Source: Coriobacteriia bacterium (GTDB lineage: Bacteria > Actinomycetota > Coriobacteriia > Anaerosomatales > PALSA-660). From it: 53,916 bases of DNA. Every line of letters starts with the position of its first letter. Position 1 is the first letter of the stretch. The translations under genes were made by a program, and so were the position numbers. Shown here piece by piece: positions 18,489 to 27,269 of the stretch. The notes beneath the pieces were generated by a model, which searched no databases, was not told where the DNA came from, and saw nothing but the letters and a program-made list of their open reading frames with translations. Location of the stretch: NCBI GenBank assembly GCA_025361335.1, contig JANYAK010000047.1:1-53916 (forward strand), in the 5' to 3' direction.

Positions 18489-19886
18489 CTACAGCCCGCA
18501 CTTCTCCGCGACGTCCAAGGCGGCGGCCTTGATGACCTCGGAGACGCTGGGGTGGGCGTGGACCGTCTCGCAGATCGCCTTCACGGTCAGCCCGTTGCGC
18601 ATCGAGAGGGCGACCTCGTGGATGGTCTCCACCGCGTGCGGGCCGACGATCTGGCAGCCGAGGATGCGTCCGCTTCCGACCTCGGCGACGAGTTGGACGA
18701 ACCCCTCCGACTCGCCTTCACCGAGCGCCTTGCCGTTCGCGGAGTACTTCGCGACAGCCTGAACCGCGTCGAGGCCGGCTTCCTTCGCGCCGTCCCGGGT
18801 GCGCCCGACGACGCCGACCTCGGGGAACGTGTAGACGCACGCGGGGATGGATCCGTACTCGACGCTCTCGAGCTGGGGGAAGCGCCCCGCGCCCGCGGCC
18901 TCGAACTCGCGGACGGCGTTGCGCGCGGCCGCCCGCCCCTCTTCCTCCGCGACGTGCGCGAGCATCATCCCGCCGATCAGGTCCCCGACGGCGTACACGC
19001 CGGGCACGCTGGTCCTGAAGTGCGCGTCGACCTTGACCGCGGCGCGATCCATCTCCAGACCGGCCTTCTCCACCCCGATGCCCTCCGAATTGGGCTTCCT
19101 CCCCACGGCCGACAGCACGATGTCGGTCTCGATCATCGTGCCGTCCTCCAGGGTGGTGACCATCGTCTCGCCGTACTGCGCGACGGTGTCCGCCTTCGTC
19201 CCGAGGTGGAACCTGACTCCAAGACCCTCGAGCGCGATCTGCACGCTCTTCTGCACTCGCTTGTCATTGCCCGGAAGCACCGACGGGGTGAGCTCGATCA
19301 CGTCCACCTGGCTGCCGAACGACGCATAGGCGCAGGCGAATTCCAAGCCGATCACGCCTCCCCCGAGAACGACGACGCGATCGGGGATCTCGACGAGGGA
19401 CACGGCTTCGTCCGAGGTCCACACGCGCTCGATGGTATGGTCGACGCCGTCGAGCTTGGACACGACCGAACCGGTCGCGAGTATCACCGCGTCGGGCTCG
19501 AAATCGACGTGCGTGCCCTCGGTCGTGACCCGGAGCGTCTTCGGACCCGTCATGCGCCCCTCGCCGTACACGACGTTCACCTTGAGACGCGTGGCGGTCG
19601 ACTCGATCTGCGTTCGCAGCCCCTCGATGATCCCCACCTTGCGCTCCATGAGCCGCTCGATGTCGACGACGGCCGGGTCGAGCCGCAGCCCGAATTCCGC
19701 GGCGTTGCGGGAGTCGAGAGCGATCCGAGCGGAGCGCAGGATCGTCTTGGTGGGGATGCAGCCCCAGTTGAGACACGTCCCGCCGAGGTTGTCTCGCTCG
19801 ATGAGCGTCACCTCAGCGCCGAGACTGGCGGCCTCGAACGCGGCGAAGTGGCCGCCCGGGCCGCCCCCGAGCACGACGATGCGCAT
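18489..19886 (-). CDS. lpd: Dihydrolipoyl dehydrogenase
   Basis: A 465-residue flavoprotein (E3) that reoxidises dihydrolipoamide of 2-oxoacid dehydrogenases or the glycine cleavage system. It has the FAD motif GGGPGGHFAAFEAA, the redox disulfide in GGTCLNWGCIPTK, the NAD motif VVLGGGVIGLEFA, the second FAD motif GVYAVGDLIGGMMLAHVAEEEG and the C-terminal HAHPSVSE base pair. ATG 19886 has AGGAGG six bases upstream. Being with lipA but without E1/E2 or gcv genes, its partner complex is elsewhere. Confidence 0.96.
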   Translation of the reverse strand: MRIVVLGGGPGGHFAAFEAASLGAEVTLIERDNLGGTCLNWGCIPTKTILRSARIALDSRNAAEFGLRLDPAVVDIERLMERKVGIIEGLRTQIESTATRLKVNVVYGEGRMTGPKTLRVTTEGTHVDFEPDAVILATGSVVSKLDGVDHTIERVWTSDEAVSLVEIPDRVVVLGGGVIGLEFACAYASFGSQVDVIELTPSVLPGNDKRVQKSVQIALEGLGVRFHLGTKADTVAQYGETMVTTLEDGTMIETDIVLSAVGRKPNSEGIGVEKAGLEMDRAAVKVDAHFRTSVPGVYAVGDLIGGMMLAHVAEEEGRAAARNAVREFEAAGAGRFPQLESVEYGSIPACVYTFPEVGVVGRTRDGAKEAGLDAVQAVAKYSANGKALGEGESEGFVQLVAEVGSGRILGCQIVGPHAVETIHEVALSMRNGLTVKAICETVHAHPSVSEVIKAAALDVAEKCGL

Positions 19887-19903
19887 GATCGACCTCCTTA
19901 TGC

Positions 19904-19938
19904 CCCGCGGACCGCGACAGCGACCGCCGGTCCGCGGG
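19904..19938. repeat. 11-bp hairpin between lpd and AOR
   Basis: CCCGCGGACCG (19904-19914) pairs with CGGTCCGCGGG (19928-19938), loop 13. It lies in the divergent lpd/AOR intergenic region. No T-run follows on either strand. A -10-like AATACT preceded by TGG is seen near 20021-20029 for the AOR operon. Confidence 0.4.
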
Positions 19939-20093
19939 CCGACGGCGCACAAGGATTGTACCCGTCGAACGCCGCGCGAGCCCTATTTCGGCCCCCGGAG
20001 TTGCGGGCACCCGCTGGAATGGAATACTGGAGGTGGACTCGCGTGGATGCGGGCCGCCATCAGGCGCGCCCGAAGCAGTGAAAGGGGACGCTG

Positions 20094-21869
20094 ATGGGAT
20101 CGCTCTTGAGAGTCGACATGGCTTGTCTGACCGTGAAGAAGGAGCCGGTGCCCGCCGGTTGGGCCAAATACGCGGGCCGCGCTCTCACCGACGCGATCAT
20201 CTTCGCCGAAGTCCCGCCGAAGGCGGATCCGCTGGGTCCTGCGAACAAGCTCGTGTTGGCGCCCGGCCTGTTCGGTGGGACGCCCGCCCCCAACGGCGGC
20301 CGCCTCTCCATCGGCGCCAAGAGCCCTCTGACGGGCGGCATCAAGGAATCCAACGTGGGTGGCCAGTTCGCCCATTCGGCCGCGAAGGCCGGGCTCGCCG
20401 CGATCATCATCGAGGGGAGACCGGCCGACCCGAAGGCGCTCTACGCGCTCGACATCGATGCGCAGGGCAACGGGATGCTCAACCGTGTCGACGACCTTGC
20501 GGGCTTGGGCAACTACGAGACCGCCGAGAAGCTGCATGCCATGAAGGGCGACGACAAGCTCGTCACTGTGACCAACGGCCCTGCGGGTGAGATGCTCATG
20601 AAGGCCGCCGGCATCGCCGTCTCGGATCCGCACGGCTACCCGAACCGGTTCGCCGGCCGTGGCGGATTGGGCGCCGTCATGGGCTCGAAGGGCCTGAAGG
20701 CCATCACGATCCCGCTGGGGATCGAGTCTCTGCCGCACGCCGACAAGGAGGCGTTCACCGCAGCCGTCCGCAAGTTCGCGAACGCGCTCAAGGAGCACCC
20801 GGTCTCGGGCCAGGGCCTGCCGACGTACGGCACGAACGTGCTGGCCAACATCATCAACGAAGCGGGAGGCTACCCCACCCGCAACTTCAGCGAAGGCCGC
20901 TTCGAGGGCGTCGAGAAGATCTCGGGCGAGACCATGCGTGAGATCACCCTCGAGCGCGGCGGTAACGTCAAGCACGGCTGCCACACCGGCTGCGTGATCC
21001 AGTGCTCGCGCTACTACGTCCACCCGGACGGCAGCTACTGGACCAAGGGCTCCGAGTACGAGTCCGTGTGGGCCTTGGGCGCGGACTGCGGCATCGACGA
21101 CATGGACGGCATCGCCGAACTGGACCGGAAGTGCGGCGACCTTGGCCTCGACACGATCGAGATGGGCAACGTCATCGCCGTCTACATGGAATCGGGCAAG
21201 GCGGAGTTCGGAGACGTGCAGGGCGCGCTGGCTGCCCTCGAGGAGTGCGCCAAGGGCACCGAGACCGGGCGGATCCTGGGCGACGGCGCCGAGGCGACGG
21301 GCATGGCCTTCGGCGTGGAGCGGATCCCGGTCGTAAAGCACCAGGCGATGCCGGCATACGACCCGCGCCCGATCCAGGGCATCGGCGTCACGTACGCGAC
21401 GAGCACGCAGGGCGCCGACCACACCGCCGGCTACAGCATCACAGCCAACGTGCTGGGCGTCGGCGGCACCGTCGACCCCCTCAAGCCCCTGGGGCAGGCC
21501 GAGCTGTCCAAGAACCTGCAGATCGCCACAGCCATGCTGGACTCGTTCGGCCTCTGCATCTTCGTGGCGTTCCCCGTCCTGGACATCCCGGCGGCGTTTG
21601 AAGCGATCTACGAGATGGCGACTGCTCACACTGGGGACCCGTGGGACGCCGACGCGCTCATGAAGCTCGGCCGCGAGACCATCGCCTTCGAGCGCCTCTT
21701 CAACGAGTCTGCCGGCTTCACGGCCGCCGACGACCGGCTGCCTGCATGGATGCTCACGGAGAAGCTGCCGCCCCACAACTCGGTGTTCACGGTCACGGAC
21801 GCGGAGCTGGACTCGGTGCACGACTTCGTCGCCGAGACGGCCGCGGAGATGGGGATCTCGAAGCCGTAG
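20094..21869 (+). CDS. aor: Aldehyde:ferredoxin oxidoreductase family protein (tungsten/molybdopterin)
   Basis: A 591-residue AOR-family enzyme that oxidises aldehydes to acids, or the reverse, with a bis-pterin tungsten or molybdenum centre and ferredoxin. Seen: an N-terminal pterin-binding domain (NKLVLAPGLFGGTPAPNGGR, NVGGQFAHSAAKAG, RFAGRGGLGAVMGSKGLKA), cluster cysteines CHTGCVIQC (C-x3-C-x3-C) plus a distant DSFGLCIF cysteine, and QGADHTAGY near the substrate pocket. The first cysteine spacing is C-x3-C rather than the C-x2-C of the Pyrococcus enzyme, so it belongs to a divergent subgroup. AAAGGGGA precedes the ATG. MoaD and ThiF genes follow in the same operon. Confidence 0.92.
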   Translation: MGSLLRVDMACLTVKKEPVPAGWAKYAGRALTDAIIFAEVPPKADPLGPANKLVLAPGLFGGTPAPNGGRLSIGAKSPLTGGIKESNVGGQFAHSAAKAGLAAIIIEGRPADPKALYALDIDAQGNGMLNRVDDLAGLGNYETAEKLHAMKGDDKLVTVTNGPAGEMLMKAAGIAVSDPHGYPNRFAGRGGLGAVMGSKGLKAITIPLGIESLPHADKEAFTAAVRKFANALKEHPVSGQGLPTYGTNVLANIINEAGGYPTRNFSEGRFEGVEKISGETMREITLERGGNVKHGCHTGCVIQCSRYYVHPDGSYWTKGSEYESVWALGADCGIDDMDGIAELDRKCGDLGLDTIEMGNVIAVYMESGKAEFGDVQGALAALEECAKGTETGRILGDGAEATGMAFGVERIPVVKHQAMPAYDPRPIQGIGVTYATSTQGADHTAGYSITANVLGVGGTVDPLKPLGQAELSKNLQIATAMLDSFGLCIFVAFPVLDIPAAFEAIYEMATAHTGDPWDADALMKLGRETIAFERLFNESAGFTAADDRLPAWMLTEKLPPHNSVFTVTDAELDSVHDFVAETAAEMGISKP

Positions 21870-21910
21870 CCTCGTAAGAAGGGTCGACTTGCCGGCAAAG
21901 GAGAACGGGA

Positions 21911-22156
21911 ATGCGCATCGAGCTGGCACTGTTCGCGAGCCTGGAACCGTACCTGCCCGAGGGCGAGTCGGCCTCCGGCCGCAGGACGCGGATGATCGAC
22001 CTCCCCGGCGGCATCACCGTCGGGGAGGTCGTCGCGCGTCTCGGGCTACCGGACCAGCCGCGCGTATGCTTCATCGACGGCCGGGGCGTGCGCGAGGACG
22101 CCGTTCTTACCGACGGCGTACGACTCGCTATCTTCCCGCCCGTGGCGGGAGGCTGA
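21911..22156 (+). CDS. MoaD/ThiS-like ubiquitin-fold sulfur carrier
   Basis: 81 residues with a beta-grasp pattern and the diagnostic C-terminal PPVAGG; the terminal glycine becomes the thiocarboxylate. It follows AOR by 41 bases and precedes a ThiF-like adenylyltransferase by 3 bases, so it probably supplies sulfur for the dithiolene of the AOR pterin cofactor. A ribosome site GGAGAACGGGA is present. ThiS is less likely because no other thiamine gene is nearby. Confidence 0.88.
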   Translation: MRIELALFASLEPYLPEGESASGRRTRMIDLPGGITVGEVVARLGLPDQPRVCFIDGRGVREDAVLTDGVRLAIFPPVAGG

Positions 22157-22159
22157 AAA

Positions 22160-22816
22160 GTGGGCCTTCCGATGGACCTCCACCCGCACGGTCGGCCCGA
22201 CACGCGCGTTACCGTCCCCGGAGCGGATGTCCGCGATCTGCGGGCCGAACTCGCCGGCACGCGGGTCGGCATCATCGGACTGGGCGGTCTGGGATCCAAT
22301 GCGGCCGTCATGCTGCTGCGATCGGGGGTCCGCCGGATGGTGCTTGCCGACTTCGACGTCGTCGAGCTCAGCAACCTCGATCGCCAGGCGTACTTCCTCG
22401 ATCAGGTCGGCCGGCCCAAGACCGAGGCGCTCGCCGAGACCCTGCTGCGCATCGACCGGGACGCCGAGCTGACGTTCATCTCCGAGCGCGTCGATCCCGA
22501 GATGCTGCTCGCTCGGTTCGGGGACCTCGACCTGCTCATCGAGGCGGTGGACCGACCCGACGCGAAGGCGATGATCGTGAACACCTGTCTCCAGCGGCTG
22601 CCCCACGTTCCCTTGGTGACCGCTTCGGGTCTGGCGGGCTACGGGTCGGCGAACGCCATCGAGACCGAGCGGTTCTGCGAGAACCTGTGGGTCGTGGGCG
22701 ACTTGGAGAGCGACGTCGACACCGGCCTGCCGCTGTTCGCGTCGAGGGTGATGGTCGCCGCGGCGCACGAGGCCCACATCGCCATCCGCGTCCTGCTGGG
22801 CTTCACCGAGCCCTAG
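22160..22816 (+). CDS. ThiF/MoeB-type adenylyltransferase
   Basis: A 218-residue E1-like enzyme that adenylates the C-terminal glycine of the carrier encoded just upstream. Rossmann motif VGIIGLGGLGSNAAVML, ATP-binding LADFDVVELSNLDRQ, and the DRPDAKAMIVNT segment are present. It lacks the paired CxxC zinc motifs and rhodanese domain of long MoeB/MoeZ proteins and matches the short ThiF type. GTG 22160 is preceded by GGAGG at the end of the carrier gene; ATG 22172 is an alternative. It is the last gene of the AOR operon. Confidence 0.87.
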   Translation: MGLPMDLHPHGRPDTRVTVPGADVRDLRAELAGTRVGIIGLGGLGSNAAVMLLRSGVRRMVLADFDVVELSNLDRQAYFLDQVGRPKTEALAETLLRIDRDAELTFISERVDPEMLLARFGDLDLLIEAVDRPDAKAMIVNTCLQRLPHVPLVTASGLAGYGSANAIETERFCENLWVVGDLESDVDTGLPLFASRVMVAAAHEAHIAIRVLLGFTEP

Positions 22817-22852
22817 GGCCGGCGCCTCGCGGGCCGAGCCGGGCGGGATCCG

Positions 22853-23758
22853 TCACAGGTCGTTTCGCTCGAGACCGGCTGCTTCGACCACGATGCCGGC
22901 TTCCGACACGATGCGCGCGACCTGACCGTCCAAGCCCAGCGGCATGATGTGGATCCCGTCGGCGACATCGCGCGCGGCTCGGGCCTGCTCGATGCCGAGC
23001 AGGACGGCTTCCTCGCCCGGATCGGCGGCACCGCGGATCCTGTCGGAGATGGTCTCCGGCACCATCAGCCCCGCCAGCCGCTGGTTGATGAAGTCGATCG
23101 CCTTGAGGCTGCGCAACAGCAGGATGCCAGCGATGACCTTGCCGCCGAGTTCGTGCACGACGTCCGTGGCACGCGCCAGCTTGTCGATGTCGAACACGGC
23201 CTGCGTCTGGAAGAAGCGCGCACCCGCGGCCATCTTCTCCTCGATCCGCGCCCGCTGGATGTCCCACGGCTCGGCTTCAGGGAACATCGCCGCTCCGAGG
23301 TAGAAGCTGGTGCCTCCCTTGAGGGGCCGACCCAGCATGTCCGTGCCCGCGTTGGCAAAGGAGGCGACCTCGAGAAGCTGGGTCGAGTCGAGGTCGAACA
23401 CCCCCTTCGCCTGCGGGTGATCGCCGCCGCGCGGGTCGTCGCCGGTCACGACGAGCAGGTTCTCCAGTCCGAGCGTCCAGGCGGCCAGCAGGTCGGACTG
23501 CAGAGCGAGCCGGTTCCGATCGCGGCAGGTCTGTTGGAAGATCGGTTCGACCCCCATGTCGAGGACGACGCGCGACGCGGCCAAGCTCGACAGATGCAGG
23601 GACGCCCCCTGGTTGTCGGTGACGTTGAGGGCATGGCACGCGGGCCGCATGAGCTCGACCGAGGCGCGCATGGCCGACAGATCCGTGCCGCGGGGCGGAG
23701 CGATCTCGCCCGTCACGACGAACGTGCCTTCCTCCAGCAGGGTGCGAAGGCGGCTCAC
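22853..23758 (-). CDS. metF: Methylenetetrahydrofolate reductase, MetF subunit
   Basis: 301 residues. A TIM-barrel reductase giving 5-methyl-THF: TGEIAPPRGTD at the start with the catalytic Glu, NVTDNQGA, LLVVTGDDPRGGDHP, FYLGAAMFPEAEPW, RFFQTQAVFDIDKL, and LPLGLDG-like IHIMPLGLDGQVARI near the end. GTG 23758 overlaps the metV stop as GTGA. With MetV as partner this is the acetogen-type MetVF reductase, often linked to ferredoxin or other electron carriers instead of NADPH. It is the last gene of the methionine operon. Confidence 0.93.
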   Translation of the reverse strand: MSRLRTLLEEGTFVVTGEIAPPRGTDLSAMRASVELMRPACHALNVTDNQGASLHLSSLAASRVVLDMGVEPIFQQTCRDRNRLALQSDLLAAWTLGLENLLVVTGDDPRGGDHPQAKGVFDLDSTQLLEVASFANAGTDMLGRPLKGGTSFYLGAAMFPEAEPWDIQRARIEEKMAAGARFFQTQAVFDIDKLARATDVVHELGGKVIAGILLLRSLKAIDFINQRLAGLMVPETISDRIRGAADPGEEAVLLGIEQARAARDVADGIHIMPLGLDGQVARIVSEAGIVVEAAGLERNDL

Positions 23759-24435
23759 GACGTCCCGCCTTTCCCATGTGAGGCAGCGCGCAGATCGACC
23801 TTGCCCGGCTTGAGCTTCTTCGAGTAGTCCTTCGGCGGCAGGGGCACGGACTCTCCGGTCCTGCCCTGCTGCGCAAGCCTGCGCCGGATGCGCACGTGGG
23901 TGCACTCCCGGTCCTCGAGGACCTCGCACATGCCGTTCCACATACCGCCGCACGGCCCGTTCAGAAGCCCCTTCGGACACGTCGTCACCGGGCAGATGCC
24001 GGCGGTGCGGTCCAGCACGCAGTCCCCGCACATCTGGCAGCGTTCCTCGAACACCCCGTGACGCACGACGTTGCCGAGGAACACCGACTCCAGCCCGGGG
24101 AGCACCGGGGTGTCCTCGACGGCGTCCGCCATCGTCTGGACGCCGGCGCCACACGCCAACACGAGCACCGCGTCGGCCGCCGCGAGCTCGGAGGCGTGTT
24201 CGCGCGTCTCAAGCCGTTGCCCGCCGGCGTGGCACGCGACCTCGCCCACCGACCAGCCCGTCACCTCGCGGCCCGACCGCTCGAGGACGGCCTTGGCCTC
24301 GAGGACCTCGGCCTCCCCGCCCGTCCCGGCCACCGTCGCGCACTGGCCGCACCCCATGACGAACACGCGGCGCGCTCCCAGCGCGTCGAGCCGGACCTCG
24401 ATACGCGCCCAGTCGCGTGGCCTCGTGATGATCAT
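23755..24435 (-). CDS. metV: MetV, zinc/iron-sulfur partner of MetF
   Basis: 226 residues. N-terminal part has VMGCGQCATVAGTGG and LACGAGVQT; the C-terminal part is the MetV cysteine-rich domain, ERCQMCGDCVLDRTAGICPVTTCPKGL then NGPCGG (positions about 138-170), ending in basic KKLKPGK. MetV binds iron-sulfur clusters and zinc and activates MetF in acetogens. ATG 24435 overlaps the metH stop as ATGA, and its own stop overlaps metF as GTGA, so three genes are translationally chained. Confidence 0.92.
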   Translation of the reverse strand: MIITRPRDWARIEVRLDALGARRVFVMGCGQCATVAGTGGEAEVLEAKAVLERSGREVTGWSVGEVACHAGGQRLETREHASELAAADAVLVLACGAGVQTMADAVEDTPVLPGLESVFLGNVVRHGVFEERCQMCGDCVLDRTAGICPVTTCPKGLLNGPCGGMWNGMCEVLEDRECTHVRIRRRLAQQGRTGESVPLPPKDYSKKLKPGKVDLRAASHGKGGTS

Positions 24436-26840
24436 CCTCGGGCCTCCTTGATGAGCGAGCGGACGGCCTCGACGCAGCCCGGAGCGTCCGACGAGTAGCC
24501 GGCGCCTATGCTCGCCGCCCACTCCGAGGTGACCACGGCGCCGCCGCAGAGCATCGGCGTCCCAGGGCGCGTGCGGGCGAGCAGGGCGACCGTCGCTTCC
24601 ATGGCGGGCAGCGTGGTCGTCATGAGCGCCGAGAGGCACACCACCTCGGCGTCGGCCGCGGAGTCGGCCACGACTTCCGCCGGCACGTCGACGCCCAGGT
24701 CGGTCACATCGAAGTCCTGACTCTCCAGCAGGGAGACGCAGATGCCCTTGCCGATCGAGTGGACATCCCCGCGCACCGTCGCGAACACGACACGCCCGGC
24801 CGACACCGATCCGCCGGGTGGCAGATGCTCCTTGACTCGCGCGACCGCCGCCTTCATCGCATCGGCCGCGACCATCATCTGCGGAAGGAAGACCTCGCCC
24901 CGGCCGAAGCCGTCGCCCAAACGCTGGATGGCCGGGGTCAGCACCTCGCCGATCACGCGCTCCGCGGGCATCCCGTCGGCGAGGACGTCATCCACGAGTC
25001 CCGGCGCCCCGTCGGCGTCGCCCCGGCGCACGGCGTCGGCAAGGCGGCCGGCGGGTGTGGAGCCGACAGCGGCCGTCCCGTCGGCGACCGGCGCGTCGGC
25101 GGCGGCCGCGGGACTGACGGTTCGCGCTATCCAGACCGTCGCCTGCGGGTCGCGACCGAGCAGGACGTCCGTGGCGGCGGCGTCGAAAGGGGCACCCAGC
25201 TCGGCCGGATTGAAGATCGCGGCCGACAGACCGCGCTCCCGGGCGAGCGTGAGCAGCGCGTTGTTGAGCGCGGGGCGCCCGGGCAGTCCGTGACTGACGT
25301 TGCTGACACCGAGGACGGTCGCGAGCCCGCGGTCTTCGGCGACGATGTTCATGGCCTCCAGCGTCTCCGCGACGGCCCGGGGGTCCGTCGCCGCAGTCAT
25401 GACGAGACAGTCGACCACGAGATCCTCGTCACGCAGGCCGGAGGCGTGGGCGCCGTCTCGCACCCGGTCGACGACCGCCACGCGCCCGGCGGCATCGCCC
25501 GGGATGCCGCGGTCATCGAGCGCAAGGACGACGACCGCCGCACCGTAGCGCCGCGCCAACGGGAGCACGGAGGCCATCGACGCCTGGCCGCCGTTCACCG
25601 AGTTGACCAGCGCTCGCCCGGGATACACGCGAAGAGAGGCCTCGAGCGCCGCCGGATCCGTCGTGTCCAGAACGAGCGGCAGATCCGTGAGCCCCGCGAG
25701 TGCGAGCACGGCGTGGGGCAAGACCGCTTCGGCATCCACGCCGGCCGCGCCCACGTTCACATCGAGCAGATCCGCGCCGGCCGACCGCTGCTCCTCGGCG
25801 AGACCCCGCACGATGGACATCGATCCGGTGCGCAGCGACTCGGCCAGCGCTTTCTTGCCGGTGGGGTTGATGCGCTCGCCGATGACGGCGAGCGGACGGC
25901 CCGCGCCGAAGCGCACGACACCGCGCGGACCCGCCAGCGCGACCCCGGACGGGCGCGTGCGATCCGTGCGGACCGGCACGTCCTTCGCGAAGTCCATGAT
26001 CGCGCCGGTGAAGGCGGGCGTCGAGCCACAGCAGGACCCGATGACGGAAGCGCCCAGCTCCACGAAGCGCGCAGCGTGCCGGCCCATCTCGTCCGGCGTC
26101 CCCGGGAACACCGTCACGCCGTCCCTGAGCACGGGGATCCCGGCGTTGGGTTGGACGATCAGAGGCAGGTCCGTCGCGGCAGCCAGCGCGTGCAGAAGCG
26201 GGAGCATCTGCTCCGGACCGAGTCCGCAGTTCATCCCGATCGCCGCGGCCCCGCAGGCATCCAGTATGACCGCGGCGGATTCGGGGGGCGTCCCGGACAG
26301 CGGCATCCGCCCGGAAGCATCGAACGTCACGGATGCGAACACGGGCAGGTCGGAGACGCTTCGGATGGCGAGCAGGGCGCAGCGCACCTCCGCGATGTCG
26401 GTGAACGTCTCGAGCATGAAGGCGTCGGGGTGCTCGGCGGCCAGCGCCCGGGCTTGCTGCGCGAACATCTCGAACACGTCGTCGAACGTCGCGCCGCCGA
26501 GAGGCTCGAGAACCAGGCCGGACGGACCGACGTCGGCCAGGACGTGCTGGGCGCCCGCCTCCCTCACGAGGCGCACCCCGGCCCGGTTGAGGGCCTCCAC
26601 CTCGTCGCCGAGCCCATACTCGTCGAGCTTGTGCCGCGTTCCCCCGAAGGTGTTGCTGGTGACGCATTCGGCTCCCACCGTGATGTAGGCGGCATGCACG
26701 CCGACCACCATCTCCGGATTGGTGATGTTGAGCTGTTCGGGGCACTGGCCGGCAGGCATCCCCGCGCGCTGGAGCATAGTCCCCATCGCCCCGTCGACGA
26801 CGAGCACCTCACGGCCCAGCCTTCTCATGATGTCCGGCAT
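24432..26840 (-). CDS. metH: Corrinoid methionine synthase lacking the reactivation domain
   Basis: 802 residues. Homocysteine-binding barrel (1-about 290) with zinc ligands C205 (MNCG) and C270-C271 (GSCCGS); pterin-binding methyl-THF domain (about 315-560: GERINPTGKK, DVNVG); helical cap and cobalamin domain (about 610-802) with the B12 motif D692-V-H694-S-I-G697. It moves the methyl group of methyl-THF via cobalamin to homocysteine. The usual fourth domain, which binds SAM and flavodoxin for reactivation of oxidised cobalamin, is missing; the protein ends right after the B12 fold. Reactivation must come from a separate protein or be less needed in an anaerobe. Confidence 0.94.
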   Translation of the reverse strand: MPDIMRRLGREVLVVDGAMGTMLQRAGMPAGQCPEQLNITNPEMVVGVHAAYITVGAECVTSNTFGGTRHKLDEYGLGDEVEALNRAGVRLVREAGAQHVLADVGPSGLVLEPLGGATFDDVFEMFAQQARALAAEHPDAFMLETFTDIAEVRCALLAIRSVSDLPVFASVTFDASGRMPLSGTPPESAAVILDACGAAAIGMNCGLGPEQMLPLLHALAAATDLPLIVQPNAGIPVLRDGVTVFPGTPDEMGRHAARFVELGASVIGSCCGSTPAFTGAIMDFAKDVPVRTDRTRPSGVALAGPRGVVRFGAGRPLAVIGERINPTGKKALAESLRTGSMSIVRGLAEEQRSAGADLLDVNVGAAGVDAEAVLPHAVLALAGLTDLPLVLDTTDPAALEASLRVYPGRALVNSVNGGQASMASVLPLARRYGAAVVVLALDDRGIPGDAAGRVAVVDRVRDGAHASGLRDEDLVVDCLVMTAATDPRAVAETLEAMNIVAEDRGLATVLGVSNVSHGLPGRPALNNALLTLARERGLSAAIFNPAELGAPFDAAATDVLLGRDPQATVWIARTVSPAAAADAPVADGTAAVGSTPAGRLADAVRRGDADGAPGLVDDVLADGMPAERVIGEVLTPAIQRLGDGFGRGEVFLPQMMVAADAMKAAVARVKEHLPPGGSVSAGRVVFATVRGDVHSIGKGICVSLLESQDFDVTDLGVDVPAEVVADSAADAEVVCLSALMTTTLPAMEATVALLARTRPGTPMLCGGAVVTSEWAASIGAGYSSDAPGCVEAVRSLIKEARG

Positions 26841-26861
26841 GCGGCGCCCAACCTCCGGTAT

Positions 26862-27269
26862 CTAGAACGTGAGCGTGATCGCGCGCCGCGGGCAGGCCGA
26901 GACGCACGCCTCACAGTACACACACTGGTCCTTGTCGAAGACAAGCGAGAAGTCCGACTCGCGCAGTGTGAGGGCGCCTGGCTTGCACACGGCCGTGCAC
27001 AGCCCGCACGAGACGCACGCCTCGGTGTCGAGGCGGATGTCCGAGGCCGCCTCGGATACCGTTATGCCCTCACGCCCCAGGAACTCCACCGCGGCGTCGA
27101 TGGCGTCACGCTTACCTGACACCTCGACGAGCATCCTGCCCTGCTGGCCCGGCTGGATTTGCGCCCGAAGGAAGTTCGGCACGAGATCGAAGTCCTTCAC
27201 GAGGTGGTAGGCGATCGCTTTGGTCGCCTGCCTCGGAGGGAACGTGAGATCGAGTCTGCGGCGCGCCAT
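26862..27269 (-). CDS. NIL-domain ferredoxin of homocysteine biosynthesis
   Basis: 135 residues: an ACT-like NIL domain (about 5-78, starting RRLDLTFP) and two [4Fe-4S] motifs (C85-C88-C91-C95 and C116-C119-C122-C126). It is the partner of HcyBio (the MA1821/MA1822 pair in Methanosarcina acetivorans, as I recall) in making homocysteine from aspartate semialdehyde and sulfide, presumably delivering electrons. Its ATG directly abuts the HcyBio stop. 21 bases separate it from metH. Confidence 0.92.
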   Translation of the reverse strand: MARRRLDLTFPPRQATKAIAYHLVKDFDLVPNFLRAQIQPGQQGRMLVEVSGKRDAIDAAVEFLGREGITVSEAASDIRLDTEACVSCGLCTAVCKPGALTLRESDFSLVFDKDQCVYCEACVSACPRRAITLTF

